A stretch of DNA of 64,000 bases from Hyphodiscus hymeniophilus (lineage: Eukaryota; Ascomycota; Leotiomycetes; Helotiales; Hyphodiscaceae): NCBI GenBank assembly GCA_016508695.1, contig VNKQ01000014.1:558001-622000 (forward strand), read 5' to 3'. Shown piece by piece: positions 47,119-57,835 of this stretch. The translations under genes were made by a program, and so were the position numbers. The notes beneath the pieces were generated by a model that was given only the letters and a program-made list of their open reading frames with translations, was not told the DNA's origin and ran no database searches. The first letter of the stretch is position 1; the number at the start of each line of letters is the position of its first letter.

Positions 47119-49378
47119 ATGGCGTCTACAACCCAATCGTCAATTCGATCCACCACCGACTGGCTCCATGCGTCCCGCTCCTTCAACCGCCTACAACATC
47201 TTATTACATGGCCCTACCAGCGGTCTTTATCCAGCAAATACCTGTCGACTACACAAAAGATCCACACGCGAGACCCAGAATCCACCGCATCCAGCTCGCA
47301 AGCTGAACGAGCAGAGCGAGAATACAGAGAGGAGGTGGCAAACCATCTCGAGAAAGTAAGGCAAGGCTCGCTTCCCTGGGTCGTGGTGCTCAAAGCAGGT
47401 ACGTTCCAGCTCCAAATTACGGCTGTGCGGGAGCCGCTCGAGTGCCTCGTTTTGGGGACGGTAGCGTATAAAAGGTGGGTCGAGGTTCTCTGGGAGGCTG
47501 TTAGGGTTTGGAAGGATGAGGTAAAGATTCATTACATTAAGGTATTGTTTGGACACGAGGTCTTGATATCTGGTTGGGGATGTGAGTTCTTGGTCCAGTA
47601 TTTTGAGGCTGAGGAGTTGGTTCGGAGGTAGGGGGTTTTCTCTCTCCTTCTGTTTTTCCTTTTCCCTTTTCTGGGGACGAGGGAGTGGGGAATGGTATAA
47701 ATGCAGACGAGGGGAAAGTAGGAAGAGATGAGGATCTAAGTAGATTCGGATTCGTGATGGGGGGATGAAGAAGAGTTGAGCGATTGGAGCTCCGGTGGTG
47801 TTGTCAGCGTTCTTAAGGCAATCAGGACCCAGTGGTGTTGAGTTAGGCAGGCTCATTCGTCGACCTCTTTCGATCCAATTTTTTTTTACTGTGAATATCC
47901 TTCTAAATGCTACAGATTTCCTACAACTTCTGGAATTCTCAATGCGCCAAAATCCTTCTTGAAGGACCCTAGCATCCACCTTGATGATAAGGTCCGAAGA
48001 GCTGTCTTCCGATTACAACGCAACGAGACCCAATTCGACGAAGACCAGAAGTTTGCATACTACTACACTCGAGCATTGGTTAGTTCTCGATCTGTCAAAC
48101 CAGATGAGAGATCGGGAATTACTGACCACAATCTTATAGTGCATTGCAATGGGTATCTTCAATGCCGAAGGCGCCTTGCAAGGGTTCAATTTCGAAGACT
48201 TTGATCGAACCTGCGGTCAGCCCGAACAGGGAGATTATACAACCGGCGTTGGAAACATACTCCTCCGTTTCTTCCAGAGGCTGCGTATAAAACTAGATAT
48301 TCCCGATAGCCCGACTCTGAAGGATTGGGATAGGGTCTTGAGGACTGCCCAGAACAAACCTTTTCATATGAGTATGCAGAACTTTACATTCTTCGTAGAG
48401 ATTTCTATGGTCTACGGAGGGCCTTCGAAGCTGAAAGGAGGAGAGTGGCTTTCATCAATAGACGGGAGAGTTGTTGGATTGAAAGAATGTAAGTCAATCT
48501 CTAATTGTTTCCTCGAATTACGACTTATGGGGCTCACCTTGGCCACGCTGTGCTCTCCCGATAATAGCGGAATGACATTTGGGGCATCAGCCACTCTCAA
48601 TTCATAGTTGACAATTTGCCAGGCATTGAAGTGGGAAAACCTGACGCTACAGTGCGGGTTTGGCCACAAAGGCTTGTCAGATCCGAGGCTGAGCCTAGCG
48701 ACGATGTATACGAAGGCTCTATTATGATGGGTGTGAAGTGTCCAGAAACAAAACTCCAGTGGGTCAAGGATATGTGTGAACAATGGAAGGAGGCAGTAAA
48801 TGAAGATCCGCTAGTGCCTGATGCATGCTTCATTTTCGTCACAGTTCATGAACAAGGAAGCTCAGCGATTAAGAACAGTGATCTCAAACCCGATACCCGC
48901 TTATGGCCAAGATCAATTGTAAAGGAGGAGGACAAATATTTAAAGCTGAGGGATGACTCCGATGGTAAAGATAGAAGAAAGAAGGGAAGCGGACACAAAC
49001 CACCCGGACAGGTGAATACTTGGAACCAGATGGCAGAACATGGTAAGTTGTCCGAACATTGGGGCTATTTGGTTAGGATTGGGCTGAGTTCCTCCAGGAT
49101 ACAATCAAAATGACACGAAGAGTGTCAAATTACGCCCAGCGGCCGAAGTCCTCAGCCGTTTATGCCATGACAGAAAGTATAATATTGACGACTGTATTGT
49201 AGGGTATAAGGACAGACATCTGAACAAGACGCAGGAGAAGCCGGCGGTGGATTGGATTCTAGAGACAACTCACGAAGAATTCATTCCACAGCACCGCATC
49301 GAATATTTCAGGAAGGGAGGTGAGATCATATGGCACAGGCAGGCAAAGATTGACAAGGTATTCAACAGTGGAGTCTGA
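47119..49378 (+). CDS. fungal protein with C-terminal MJ1316 (DUF504) domain
   Basis: Five exons: 47119-47627, 47916-48078, 48140-48488, 48608-49042, 49098-49378; the phases close exactly to 578 residues. The C-terminal 80 residues match the MJ1316/DUF504 fold: KYNIDDCIVGYKDRHL, PAVDWI, EEFIPQHRIEYFRKGGEIIW and RQAKIDKVF, with the invariant IPQHRI..F core. This small domain is common in archaea and in eukaryotic RNA-repair-type proteins, where it has been proposed to recognise cyclic-phosphate RNA ends. The preceding 480 residues are well-conserved-looking but unrecognised: PWVVVLKAGTFQLQI, GHEVLISGWGCEFLVQYF, DPSIHLDDKVRRAVFRLQRN, FNFEDFDRTCGQPEQGDY, MSMQNFTFFVEISMVYGG. The first 55 residues are Ser/Arg-rich with few acids and could be a mitochondrial presequence. 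The 288-bp intron 1 (47628-47915, donor AG|GTAGGG) is the weakest junction. Confidence 0.72.
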
Positions 49379-49778
49379 ATGACTGGAATGGAGGAAAGGC
49401 ATGGGACTGATTGTATTGGCATAAGCATTGTATGGATATGAGTACAAAAAAACCTATAAAAGAATGAGGAGGGTCCTCCAGATTATTTAGTCTAGAGCGA
49501 GCCATCGGCAAACTTCTGGTGAATGATATGAGCTCACTTGAAATTCGTCATGTCATCCCCTTTCTGTTCGAGCCCCTAAGCCCCTCGGCAAGCGCACCCG
49601 GATCGTGCTTCGCACCCCACCATGGACCCCGCATTGGCGACTTGCCCTCTCTCAATATCTCCCATGCTCTTCCCAACTAACAAATTATCTCTACCAAAAA
49701 CTCAACTCCTCAAACAAGCCTTTTCTTCCCTTGCCACGTCCTTTCTACCGTCATCTAATAATAACCAAAGCCAGCAAA
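49379..49778. other. intergenic before SnoaL-like gene
   Basis: About 400 bp with a pyrimidine-rich leader (CCTTTTCTTCCCTTGCC) before the ATG at 49779. The upstream in-frame extension to 49605 is open but not protein-like. No gene seen. Confidence 0.4.
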
Positions 49779-50584
49779 ATGTCACATTCATACGCTTCCG
49801 AATACCCGCCTGGAGTACAGGTCGATGAAGGCATCAAGGCCTTCTTCGAGGAGTTCTATAAGACCTCTGACACGCCGGACGCCCATGACAAGTACGCCGA
49901 CTCGTTCACGGACGGAGCTGTGCTCGTCATGGCTAGCAAGAGGGTGCAGGGACGGGACGGTACGTCTTGTGCCTGATTTTCAATTGTCCTTTCGCGTACC
50001 TCTCGAGGTCTATCATCAAGACTCAGAGTCAGAGTCAGAACTGGGGTTCAAGTGAGCCATTGTATTTGAGATTGAGCTCGGTCCTCTGATGCGAGGAGCG
50101 GAACGGCGGAGATTCGCTGCCGGGGTATATGCTGAGTTTGCAGAGATCCTCGAGCTGAGAAAGGGCTTGTGGACGGCGGTCGCGTCACGCCTCCACACTG
50201 CGGTGAAGATCTTCCCGTTTGGAGCGGCGAGCACTGAGGTCATGCTCTATGGGACGGTGGCGTATACGCTGAAGGATGGGAGGAAAGCTGCTGTGGGTCT
50301 CGTCTTTCCACGTGGTGAACGCAGAGTTGGAGAGGAGAGACTCTGCGGAAACGGTCGTTGAAGGGAGGCTGAGAGGGGGTTTGGAAGTGGGCTAGGCTGA
50401 TTCTGGATAGGTCGATTGGGCTGCAAGAGCTAATATGGTAAAGGAGGGGGAGAGGTGGAAGATGGGGTTTTATCAGGTTTATCTGGTGAGTGGCTCCGAG
50501 TGATGGATGGGCGGGCAGGAGAAATGTGGGAGTGTCGAGGCTAATGATTTGTAGGATACTGCTGCAATGCAGAATGCGAAGTGA
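49779..50584 (+). CDS. SnoaL-like (NTF2-fold) domain protein
   Basis: Four exons: 49779-49959, 50144-50292, 50411-50485, 50555-50584; 144 residues, with a nine-codon last exon. The sequence EYPPGVQVDEGIKAFFEEFY, DAHDKYADSFTDGAVLVMAS, QGRDEILELRKGLWTAVASR, VKIFPFG, EVMLYGTVAYTLKDGRKA and VDWAARANMVKEGERWKMGF has the order of a SnoaL/ketosteroid-isomerase-like alpha+beta barrel as found in many fungal single-domain proteins. These bind small hydrophobic molecules or act as isomerases or cyclases; here no ligand can be named. Donors at 50293 (GTGGGT) and 50486 are set by protein similarity (KAA|VDWAARA). Introns of 184, 118 and 69 bp. Confidence 0.8.
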
Positions 50585-51410
50585 TTAGCCCGGAAGGACA
50601 TAGTAGTAGAGTTCAGAAGGAAGAATCCGACTCTAAGCTGCATACTTGAGCAGTTGTCTCACAGGCTACATACATAAGCCCATCGTTCCTCCGGGGAGTG
50701 ACCGCTCTAAGGTCATGTAAAAGTGATGTCGTTTACAAGCATCTTGGTAACGAATCTAATTCCTAAAATTGCTTAATCACGTTCCTTGCCTGAAAATCGA
50801 CTCGTTAGGCCGCAATACCCACGACGATCCTGCTACAACTGAACTTCGTCACAGACGCCCAATTGTCGTCTACGCCTGGAGCATAGCCAGTCAGTCACCG
50901 AAGTTGAGCCTTCTAGATTTTAGCATTCGGTATAGAATCATTGAGATACCATCCCAGCTTGAATGGTTTTCTCGTGGTCTTGCCACATTGCCAATAGAGC
51001 TCAAAATGACCTCAGAGACATTCGGATGTGCATGAACTCGAAAACCTGGGGGGGCACGTAGTTGATTTTGTTTCTGGGTGGATTTGGGCATCAGTTCAAT
51101 TTACGTAGACCTAGAGATAGACTGTGCCCTTTGAAAGGGCCAAATATCCAGACCTTTCATGCTGCCTATTCCACCTAAGATGTCTCTTGTCTAATAGAAG
51201 CCAAAGCTCATCCATGGTACTCGTGCACTTTAAATAACGCAACAAGAATTCCTAGCCCAGACGCCTTTTTGATAAACCCCAACGCCAGTACTTTCAAGGG
51301 ATATCGATCCATGAAGCGGTCGTGTGAAGAGGGGTCGTAGTGCTAGTGTATCAACACAGTAATTAACCGTCTCTATGAGACGAAGTCAGGATGACTGGCG
51401 CAGGAGGCAC
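50585..51410. other. intergenic, 0.8 kb, no gene seen
   Basis: Convergent region between the SnoaL-like gene and RLP24. Short frames on both strands without motifs; nothing else recognised. Confidence 0.4.
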
Positions 51411-52201
51411 TCAATCCATATCCATTTCATCCTCAACACCTCCATCAACCAACACCCGCCTTCTCTCCTTCATCTTTCCAAACACCTTGCTCTTCTCTCT
51501 CTCCAAGGGCAACTCATCCACCTCTCCATTCTCCGCCTCTAACGCAGCTCTCTCGGTAGCACGCATCTTGGGAAGCAGATGATCGTACTCGGCCACCAGT
51601 TTGCGGTCTGCTTCCTTCTGGCGCTCCTTGTTGCCTGCCATCCTCTTCTTGTAGAATTCTCGCTCCCGCTTGAGTCGTACCTCCTCGATCCTCTTCATGC
51701 CTGCGAGCGTCTTGGCGACCTCGTCTCGATTGTATTTGACGGGGACGTTACGGCGGGCCTGGGATGTGAAGTCAGCAGAAGTTTGGAAATGGAGAACAGG
51801 GGGCATACGGCGAATGTCAGAGTACTATCGACCACCATTTCTTTGCCAGCAGACTTGCGGAAGGCCTTAGTCCACTTCAGCTTTCTCGGGTTCCTCTTCA
51901 TCTTGAACTGTGCGTTGTCAGTACCTGTCTTTGTGGCATCCGTCGGCCCAGTTCCGAGAACCTAAGACAGGACAGGAGATTCGGTATCATACGTTCTTGT
52001 GGCATTTCGAGCGGCAGAATCGGAAAGATTTGGCATCGTTTCTCACGAAGGTAATTCCTTTCTAAGATCCCAATGTCAGTTTTGCGCTTTACAGTCTCCC
52101 TAAGTCCAGAAGCTGTCTGGATTCTCCAGCAGAAGCCAGGATGGTATACGTACACTAGGATAGCAAGGCCGCGAGCAGAAATAACACGTCTCAATCCTCA
52201 T
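51411..52201 (-). CDS. rlp24: ribosome biogenesis protein RLP24
   Basis: Four minus-strand exons: 52201-52154, 52061-51993, 51907-51809, 51758-51411; introns 92, 85 and 50 bp; 187 residues. The zinc-binding N-terminus reads [18 protein letters not shown], then [18 protein letters not shown] (Cys-x2-Cys ... Cys-x3-Cys), followed by [15 protein letters not shown], as in the eL24 family. The extended C-terminus [20 protein letters not shown], the Lys/Arg/Glu helix and ERRRVLV separate RLP24 from ribosomal protein L24 itself. RLP24 holds the eL24 site on pre-60S particles and recruits the AAA ATPase Drg1/Afg2 through its C-terminus; it is exchanged for eL24 in the cytoplasm. Head-to-head with PAM18. 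Confidence 0.94.
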
Positions 52202-52473
52202 CGTGGCGGTGTTGTTCCGGAAAGTTGGAGACTGCTTTTCTCGCTGATAACTTTTTGCCGATTAAGAAATTTTGGCGGAGTTGATAGCGAAAACACTAAA
52301 CCGCTTTGGTCTTGGAGCTCATCGGCATGTCGGAGTTTGCGAAGAAAAGAACATCCATCGCCTCCTCTCTGATCAGGTGGCATATTTCTCTTGACAATCC
52401 ACGACAGAACATTAAGTTCCCTATGAACACTGAGCCGACCTCCTCACAAACCCAAGCAAAATCCAAATTCTCA
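52202..52473. promoter_or_regulatory. shared divergent promoter region (RLP24 / PAM18)
   Basis: The two start codons are 272 bp apart on opposite strands, so both promoters lie here. The frame upstream of the PAM18 ATG is open and holds an in-frame ATG at 52423, which could extend PAM18 by 17 residues. No TATA box seen. Confidence 0.5.
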
Positions 52474-52900
52474 ATGTCTTCTATAGTAGTCATGGGCGTT
52501 GGGGTTGCCGCTGCAGCTTTCCTCGTACGTCCTGAAGGCGGTGCATAGAAGAGAAGTGCTGATTCATCTCACAGGGCAGGGCAGGTTTGATGGCGTTGCG
52601 GAGATCAAGAGGGGAGGCTGTTGGGGCGCTGGGGAAGGCGTTCTACAAGGGAGGATTCGAGCCCAAGATGAACCGGAGGGAAGCGGCTTTGATCCTGCAA
52701 CTTAGGTACGATGTTGCGATCGCGGCCATTTCTTGGACGACGTTCTGACGAGACCTCATAGCGAACGACAACTCACGAAAGAACGGATAAGGAAGAACCA
52801 CCGAACGCTCATGATGTTGAACCATCCTGATCGAGGGGGGAGTCCATACCTAGCCACGAAAGTTAATGAAGCGAAGGAGTTCTTGGAGAAGAATGGATGA
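52474..52900 (+). CDS. pam18: PAM18/TIM14, J-protein of the mitochondrial import motor
   Basis: Three exons: 52474-52524, 52575-52705, 52762-52900; introns 50 and 56 bp; 106 residues. It shows a short hydrophobic N-terminal anchor ([18 protein letters not shown]), the conserved [21 protein letters not shown] segment and the J domain helix II-III with the HPD triad in [20 protein letters not shown]. Pam18 stimulates mtHsp70 at the TIM23 channel, paired with Pam16. The short N-terminus in front of the membrane segment is typical of Pezizomycotina. The start at 52474 ([10 protein letters not shown]) is chosen; 52423 and 52492 are alternatives. Confidence 0.93.
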
Positions 52901-53405
52901 AGAGAATGGATGACACTGGGAAGGGGACACAATTTGTATAATACCGTAATATATTTGGCATCAGCGTGGCGTTCAAGCGGTTGCGGCATTTCACGAAATA
53001 GGTTTATGGTCAGCCTGAAGCGGAACTCTTCTCTCAGATTGCAATGGAAGTCAGTCACAATCAGTTGAATTCCTTTCTTGAGTTTAAGAACGCTTTTGTG
53101 AAATGACGCTAGCTATGCTCCGTTCATGCCATCTATGCTGCTCCTTCATGGATCACGTCTCGGGAGATCTCTAATCATACATTTGTATTCGCGAAAGGTA
53201 AGTCGAAGGGTAATGAAGAAGGTCCTTGGATTTGCGGTTTTGGAGAGAATGGAACTACATTTTTAAGAGGTAGATGTTCGATTTCGAAGATGATGGAGGC
53301 GAGATGTCGGAAGGGTCTGGAGATGGGCGTGTAGCCATCGGTACTTTTTCTCGACTATCGAGAATTTTCTCCCCCAAGATCTGAGCCAAGTCCTCCATCG
53401 CCAAT
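52901..53405. other. intergenic, 0.5 kb, no gene seen
   Basis: Convergent region between PAM18 and the Gfd2-like exonuclease gene. No motif-bearing frame, repeat or RNA gene seen. Confidence 0.4.
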
Positions 53406-56087
53406 TTACCATTGTGGCTCGTTCGATTCTGGATGTGTCTGAGTTGGGGCCAATGATTTATGCACAACCTGTCTCCATGAATTTTGGGATGTGGCTGGAT
53501 TGGAGACAGGAAGAGGATGGTGTTCTGCGGAAGCGTCCTGTTCAGGCTGTGCCCATGAATCTCTGGAGGGGACTGGACGATCGCCAGAAGCCGCCGCTGG
53601 TAGCCAAGATCCGTCATTTCTCTGATACTTCGAGTTCACGTTCGCTTTCTGAGCTGGTTGACGCCAAGGTCCTTCTCGATATTGAGAGTCTTTCTTAGGT
53701 AATTGAACGATGCCTTTCTTGATTCCAGGCGCAATAGGTGTAACCGGTTCTCCACCATCACTGTTCTCACCTCCAGAGCTCCATCCTTTCTCTCTATCCA
53801 GAGCAGTCTGCGTTGCTTCTTTGATAGCTCTAAGCAAGTCAGTAAACAGTCCATGCTGAATGGGGACAAACTTGCTCCTCCACTCTCGCCTTCCTTTCTT
53901 GATCCTTTTCCTCCTGTCGCTTTTGCTGTTCATTCAGGTGTCTAATGGAGATCCCAACCATGGCTTGCAGCGTATACACCGCGTCATTACCCGCATTGTG
54001 AAGGTTCCAACCAGCAATATCAATCTCAGCAAGAATGCTACCCAAGTTTCGGGGACTCGTATCACGCTTGAGAGATTGCCACATCACTGCAGTGTCGACG
54101 ATCTCCTGAAGATTGGAGAGGTTGTATACGTCGTATCCCATGGATTTGAGGTATGTGATATCTGCGCCTATCCCATGACCAACGAAGATGATGTTGCGTT
54201 TGGGTGCATTTTCGTCGATGGAGATAATCAAATCTTCGGGGGCGGAGAAGGGATGCTTGAAGCAGCTGGCCACAGCTCGAGGAGCATCTTTGAGGCCCAC
54301 GAACTCGCTATCTCTATGAAATGTGGAGTATCAGCGCCGTACTATTTTAAGCTGCATGAGAATTGAAGGGTTGTTGCTCACCCAAACTCAAATTTGTCGG
54401 GGCATCCAGAGACGAAATCTGTATTTCTGATGTACTTGTACTCGTTGATGCGAAAGTGACGAGCTCGAATCTTGCTGAACCAGTTTACCCCACGTTCTCC
54501 AGGAACCAAGCCTTTCAGGTCTCTCGTATCAAGAGTGGAAATACCTATCTCTGTGATTTGGGTGGAGTTGCGCTCATTAGCCTCGATGTCGACACAGATG
54601 AAGACCACATCGCTCTCCTGGTCGTAAGCAGCTGGCTGGTCCGGCTTGAAGACTGCTGGACTACATAACACAAGGTGAGCAGTATCCTAGCAATTCGTCT
54701 AGAATAATATGACTCAGAAATGTGAGTGCAGCGCAGCTAGTTCTCTTCCAAGGACTTTCGCCTTGAAGGTGATGCAGAAACATGGAAATATACTCAAAAA
54801 TTTAGAACAATGTTTTCGATAACTCGCGGAACGACAGTTCCAGTCAGAAGCACACTGGAGAGGCACATACCGAGAGATAACAGTCTTCACTGCGGCACTG
54901 TGCTCACCCCACTGAAGAACGGATTCTGATGCTTGAACTCGAGCTCTGGCAATATCTTTCTGCTTTTCATCGCTTGCTTGTCGAAGACCCAAATAACGCT
55001 GGACACGCTTGATGGATTGATTCCAAGACTGCTGCTTCGCAATGCGATCAATGTTTCTTTTCTCGCTATTGATTACCTTCTTTCCTTTTTGTGCCTGAGC
55101 CATCAAAGCCATCTTCGCCTTGAAGGCCGCAATAGAACGATCTGTCGGAGTGGAGGTCTTGTTTGTTGTTTCACTCTTGGGCTTGAACCAGTGTGGCGGA
55201 ACAGCTGCATGCAAGTTGGACGCCATTTTTGAGTCTGTTGATCTTCCCAAGTATCGTGGTTGAGGTGTGCCGTCGTCTTCGAAAGTGACTTCGAAGCCGC
55301 TGCTTCCAGATGGTATGGTGAGGTGAATGTCGAGACTTTGATTGATGGTGGTCAAGAGATCTTTGACTTGTTTAGTTGGTACCAATAGCATGGGCGTTTG
55401 ACTAGCGTCAGATGCCAGGCGATGGATGTAGAAGCTGCGAGTGAGAGTTTAGAAATGTTTCACATCTAAGTAAGGTGGAAAGGAAGGGTGCGGCTTAAAT
55501 TGGATCAAGATATAGTAAGTTGGCAACTACAGATACCGAAAAGTAAAAGATTTGAGGCATAACTCACAAGTCCCAAGTCTGATCGCATATCTTTCCATCC
55601 TTCCAAAATCCTTCTACAACCTAGAAATAAGAATTACATTAGAGATGCAAAAGTGTTGATATTAGGGTGCGATACGTACGCTGTCTCTGTTGGCGGATCC
55701 AATGTACGTATATGGATACTTCTTGATGGCTTGCCAAGGGCAGAATGCGTCTCCTCCGATAGCCAACTGCCCCATCTCAAGGTCGACATTCCTTTCAGTA
55801 CGTGGTTGGCTTGGTTCATTCGAAACTTCTCGTGAGAGTCAGTCAACCATCACGCCAGATACGATTTCCGTCATACCGCCTGTTCCCTCTGCGTTGAAGG
55901 TCTCAGAGCTCTGGCCTATCTGATGCTGTGAGATTCTTCCCTGTCTCATGATCTCTTCGTCATCATCAGAGTCGGTGCCTTCGTACAGGTGCGCTGGCTT
56001 TGGGGGGTGCGCCCACGGCGAGCCTGCTTCCGTCGCTGAGACTTGAATTTCTGGCAGTAGGGCCTGGAGCTTACTGAGCTTATCCAT
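53406..56087 (-). CDS. Gfd2/YDR514C-like DEDD-type exonuclease-fold protein
   Basis: Seven minus-strand exons: 56087-55877, 55825-55680, 55620-55568, 55434-54871, 54660-54382, 54313-53872, 53807-53406; total divisible by three, 698 residues. N-terminal part: MDKLSKLQALLPEIQVSA, an acidic stretch TDSDDDEE, then AFCPWQAIKKYPYTYIG, TWDFFYIHRL and MLLVPTKQVKDLLTTINQ, the usual leader of this fungal family. The RNase H-like domain follows: DVVFICVDIEANERN (Asp-x-Glu), ITEIGISTLDT, NIIFVGHGIGADITYLKS (second Asp) and WNLHNAGNDAVYTLQAM (His ... Asp), a DEDDh set that looks complete. Gfd2 in yeast was found as a suppressor of the mRNA export factor Dbp5, so RNA-related action is plausible. The Gln/Pro/Ser-rich C-terminal tail is disordered. 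The junction of the last intron (53871-53808) is uncertain; other donor/acceptor pairs would add a few residues. Confidence 0.82.
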
Positions 56088-56606
56088 TTTGATTGAATTG
56101 AAGGCGATAAACTTGTTTGAGATTCGCGCGGCAATGTGGGAAGGCGACAGTTTGACCTGCAAGTCGCCGCGAAAGTTGTAGTTGACGCGAAAAAGAAAAG
56201 AAACGCTAGGCACTAGTTCCAGCTGAAAATATTACTTCATTCACCTTGAGAAAAGTAGGAAATCAGATAATGTGACTTCCAAGGAGACAGGCAGTCTCGG
56301 GCACAACTGGGACATACATTCTACCACATGGACATCAATGTTGTGGCAAAGGACCTGTTGCCAGCCCAAAAGCCGGTTACTGTAGGCTTGCTGTCGCTAA
56401 GCGAAGGCTAGTAGTGTAAGTAGTGTAACTCACTCCCAGGCCCTTGAAAACGATTCGTCGCACAACAGAATCCATCGAACCTTTAAAAAAAGAAATTGTG
56501 TAGTATATTGGGGGACATGTGTCGGTCCTTTGAGATACGCACAAGCCGGGCTCACGTAAGCGTTGGACTCCTTCCAGACTCTTCTTTCCACCCTCTCTCT
56601 CTCTAA
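56088..56606. other. intergenic, 0.5 kb
   Basis: 5' flank of the Gfd2-like gene; the minus-strand frame remains open upstream of 56087 without a better start. No other feature seen. Confidence 0.4.
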
Positions 56607-57835
56607 ATGTCAAGCAGAGCCGCCACATCTTCTAAATCAACCGCACCTCCTGCGATTAGAGTCCATATTGGACAATCTCGAGAACTACGCAACTCTTCCG
56701 TTCTTCCAATATCCTATTGTAAAGCCCCAGACCATATCAGATCAATTCTTCTTACCTTCTCCTCCTCATGTCTCTCCTAAAACGGGCTGGGAGCAACACA
56801 TCACCGCTGAGAGTGCTTTTGGATCATCGTACCTGCTATGAGGATGTCGTAGATACAAGTACAGAGAAGATTAGAATTCTTCCTATCCTTATTGGAAAAG
56901 ACATCTGCGCCAACACGCATTATCTTTGCATTCTTCTGGCCCCCGTGAGAGCCACTCAGATAACACAGAGAAGTGGATGGCGGTTCGATTATCTCGTTTG
57001 CCGAAGATGGAGAACAATTCGATGCTGTATGCCATGGCCAAAGTTAAATATTGGCAGAAGCTGTAAAGCCAAAAGATCGTAATGTAATTCATATCGGAAA
57101 TTGGACTTCAAAGCCCCTCTTGTATAGTATCGCTCCCACCATCAGTGCTAGCCACGCCTATGCCACTGGTGGAGCTTTTGTGGTTGTCGAAAATCCACTA
57201 TTTCTTGTTCGTGAAGTTACCAAGAACGGAGAGAATGAAATCCGACCGTTTCTGTGACATCAGACTGGAACGTTGATGTGATTCTGACCTCTGCCTTGCA
57301 ACTATGGTGCCACAGTTTCGAAGGGCGTGTGACTGCGTTGCTCACTTATCATTGCGATATCGTTGTGGGTCTGTGGGAGCTGGGAAAGGACAGTCATTTT
57401 ATAGAAGTGGACACTGCCGCTTGTTCGTTCCAGTCTTTTCGCTTTGAGGCTGTGAGAAGAGATCTGCAGATGAAAGAGTGCTCGGCCAGTAGGTAGTGGA
57501 GAGAAGGCATGCATCCTATCGAAACTCCCCAAACTATATGCTCGTCATGGAGCCTTCCAGATTGAAAAAGTGACTCAAGGGAGACTGCATGAACTTACGA
57601 AGGTCGGAATAGCTCTGCGAACAGATTCGAGACAACCTTGGGTCAAGTTGACATCTTGGGCCAGAAATCTTGCAGCAGTCTAGACTTCTCGATCCTCGAT
57701 CTGCTCCGGCAAGTTGAAGGACTATTCGGGACAATTTCCGAGGGGAGCAGCTTCCAGCAAAAAGGACGAACGATTGACCACTTGACAGGTGGCAAAATAT
57801 GCAAAGAGAGCGGCAGCACTAATTAATAAAGTAGA
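56607..57835 (+). pseudogene. decayed protein-coding gene, family not recognised
   Basis: Protein-like sequence runs through this interval but in changing frames. Fragments in order: MSSRAATSSKSTAPPAIRVH from 56607; EKIRILPILIGKDICANTHY, 56861-56920; NSMLYAMAKVKYWQKL, near 57015; DRNVIHIGNWTSKPLLYSIA and GGAFVVVENPLFLVREV, 57070-57220; VTSDWNVDVILTSALQLW, 57251 on; ACILSKLPKLYARHGAF and PWVKLTSWARNLAAV to an in-frame TAG at 57682; then KDERLTTWQVAKYAKRAAAL. Connecting them requires at least three or four frame changes with no splice sites at the breaks (for example two surplus bases at RPF|VTSDWN near 57250), plus the internal stop. This is best read as one eroded gene. I do not recognise the family. 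Confidence 0.5.

Noticed and set aside
47399..47915. Strong donor AG|GTACGT at 47399 as end of exon 1 of the MJ1316 gene
   Set aside because: Using it breaks the phase with the next exon and discards a clearly protein-like 76-codon stretch; the 47628 donor keeps the frame.
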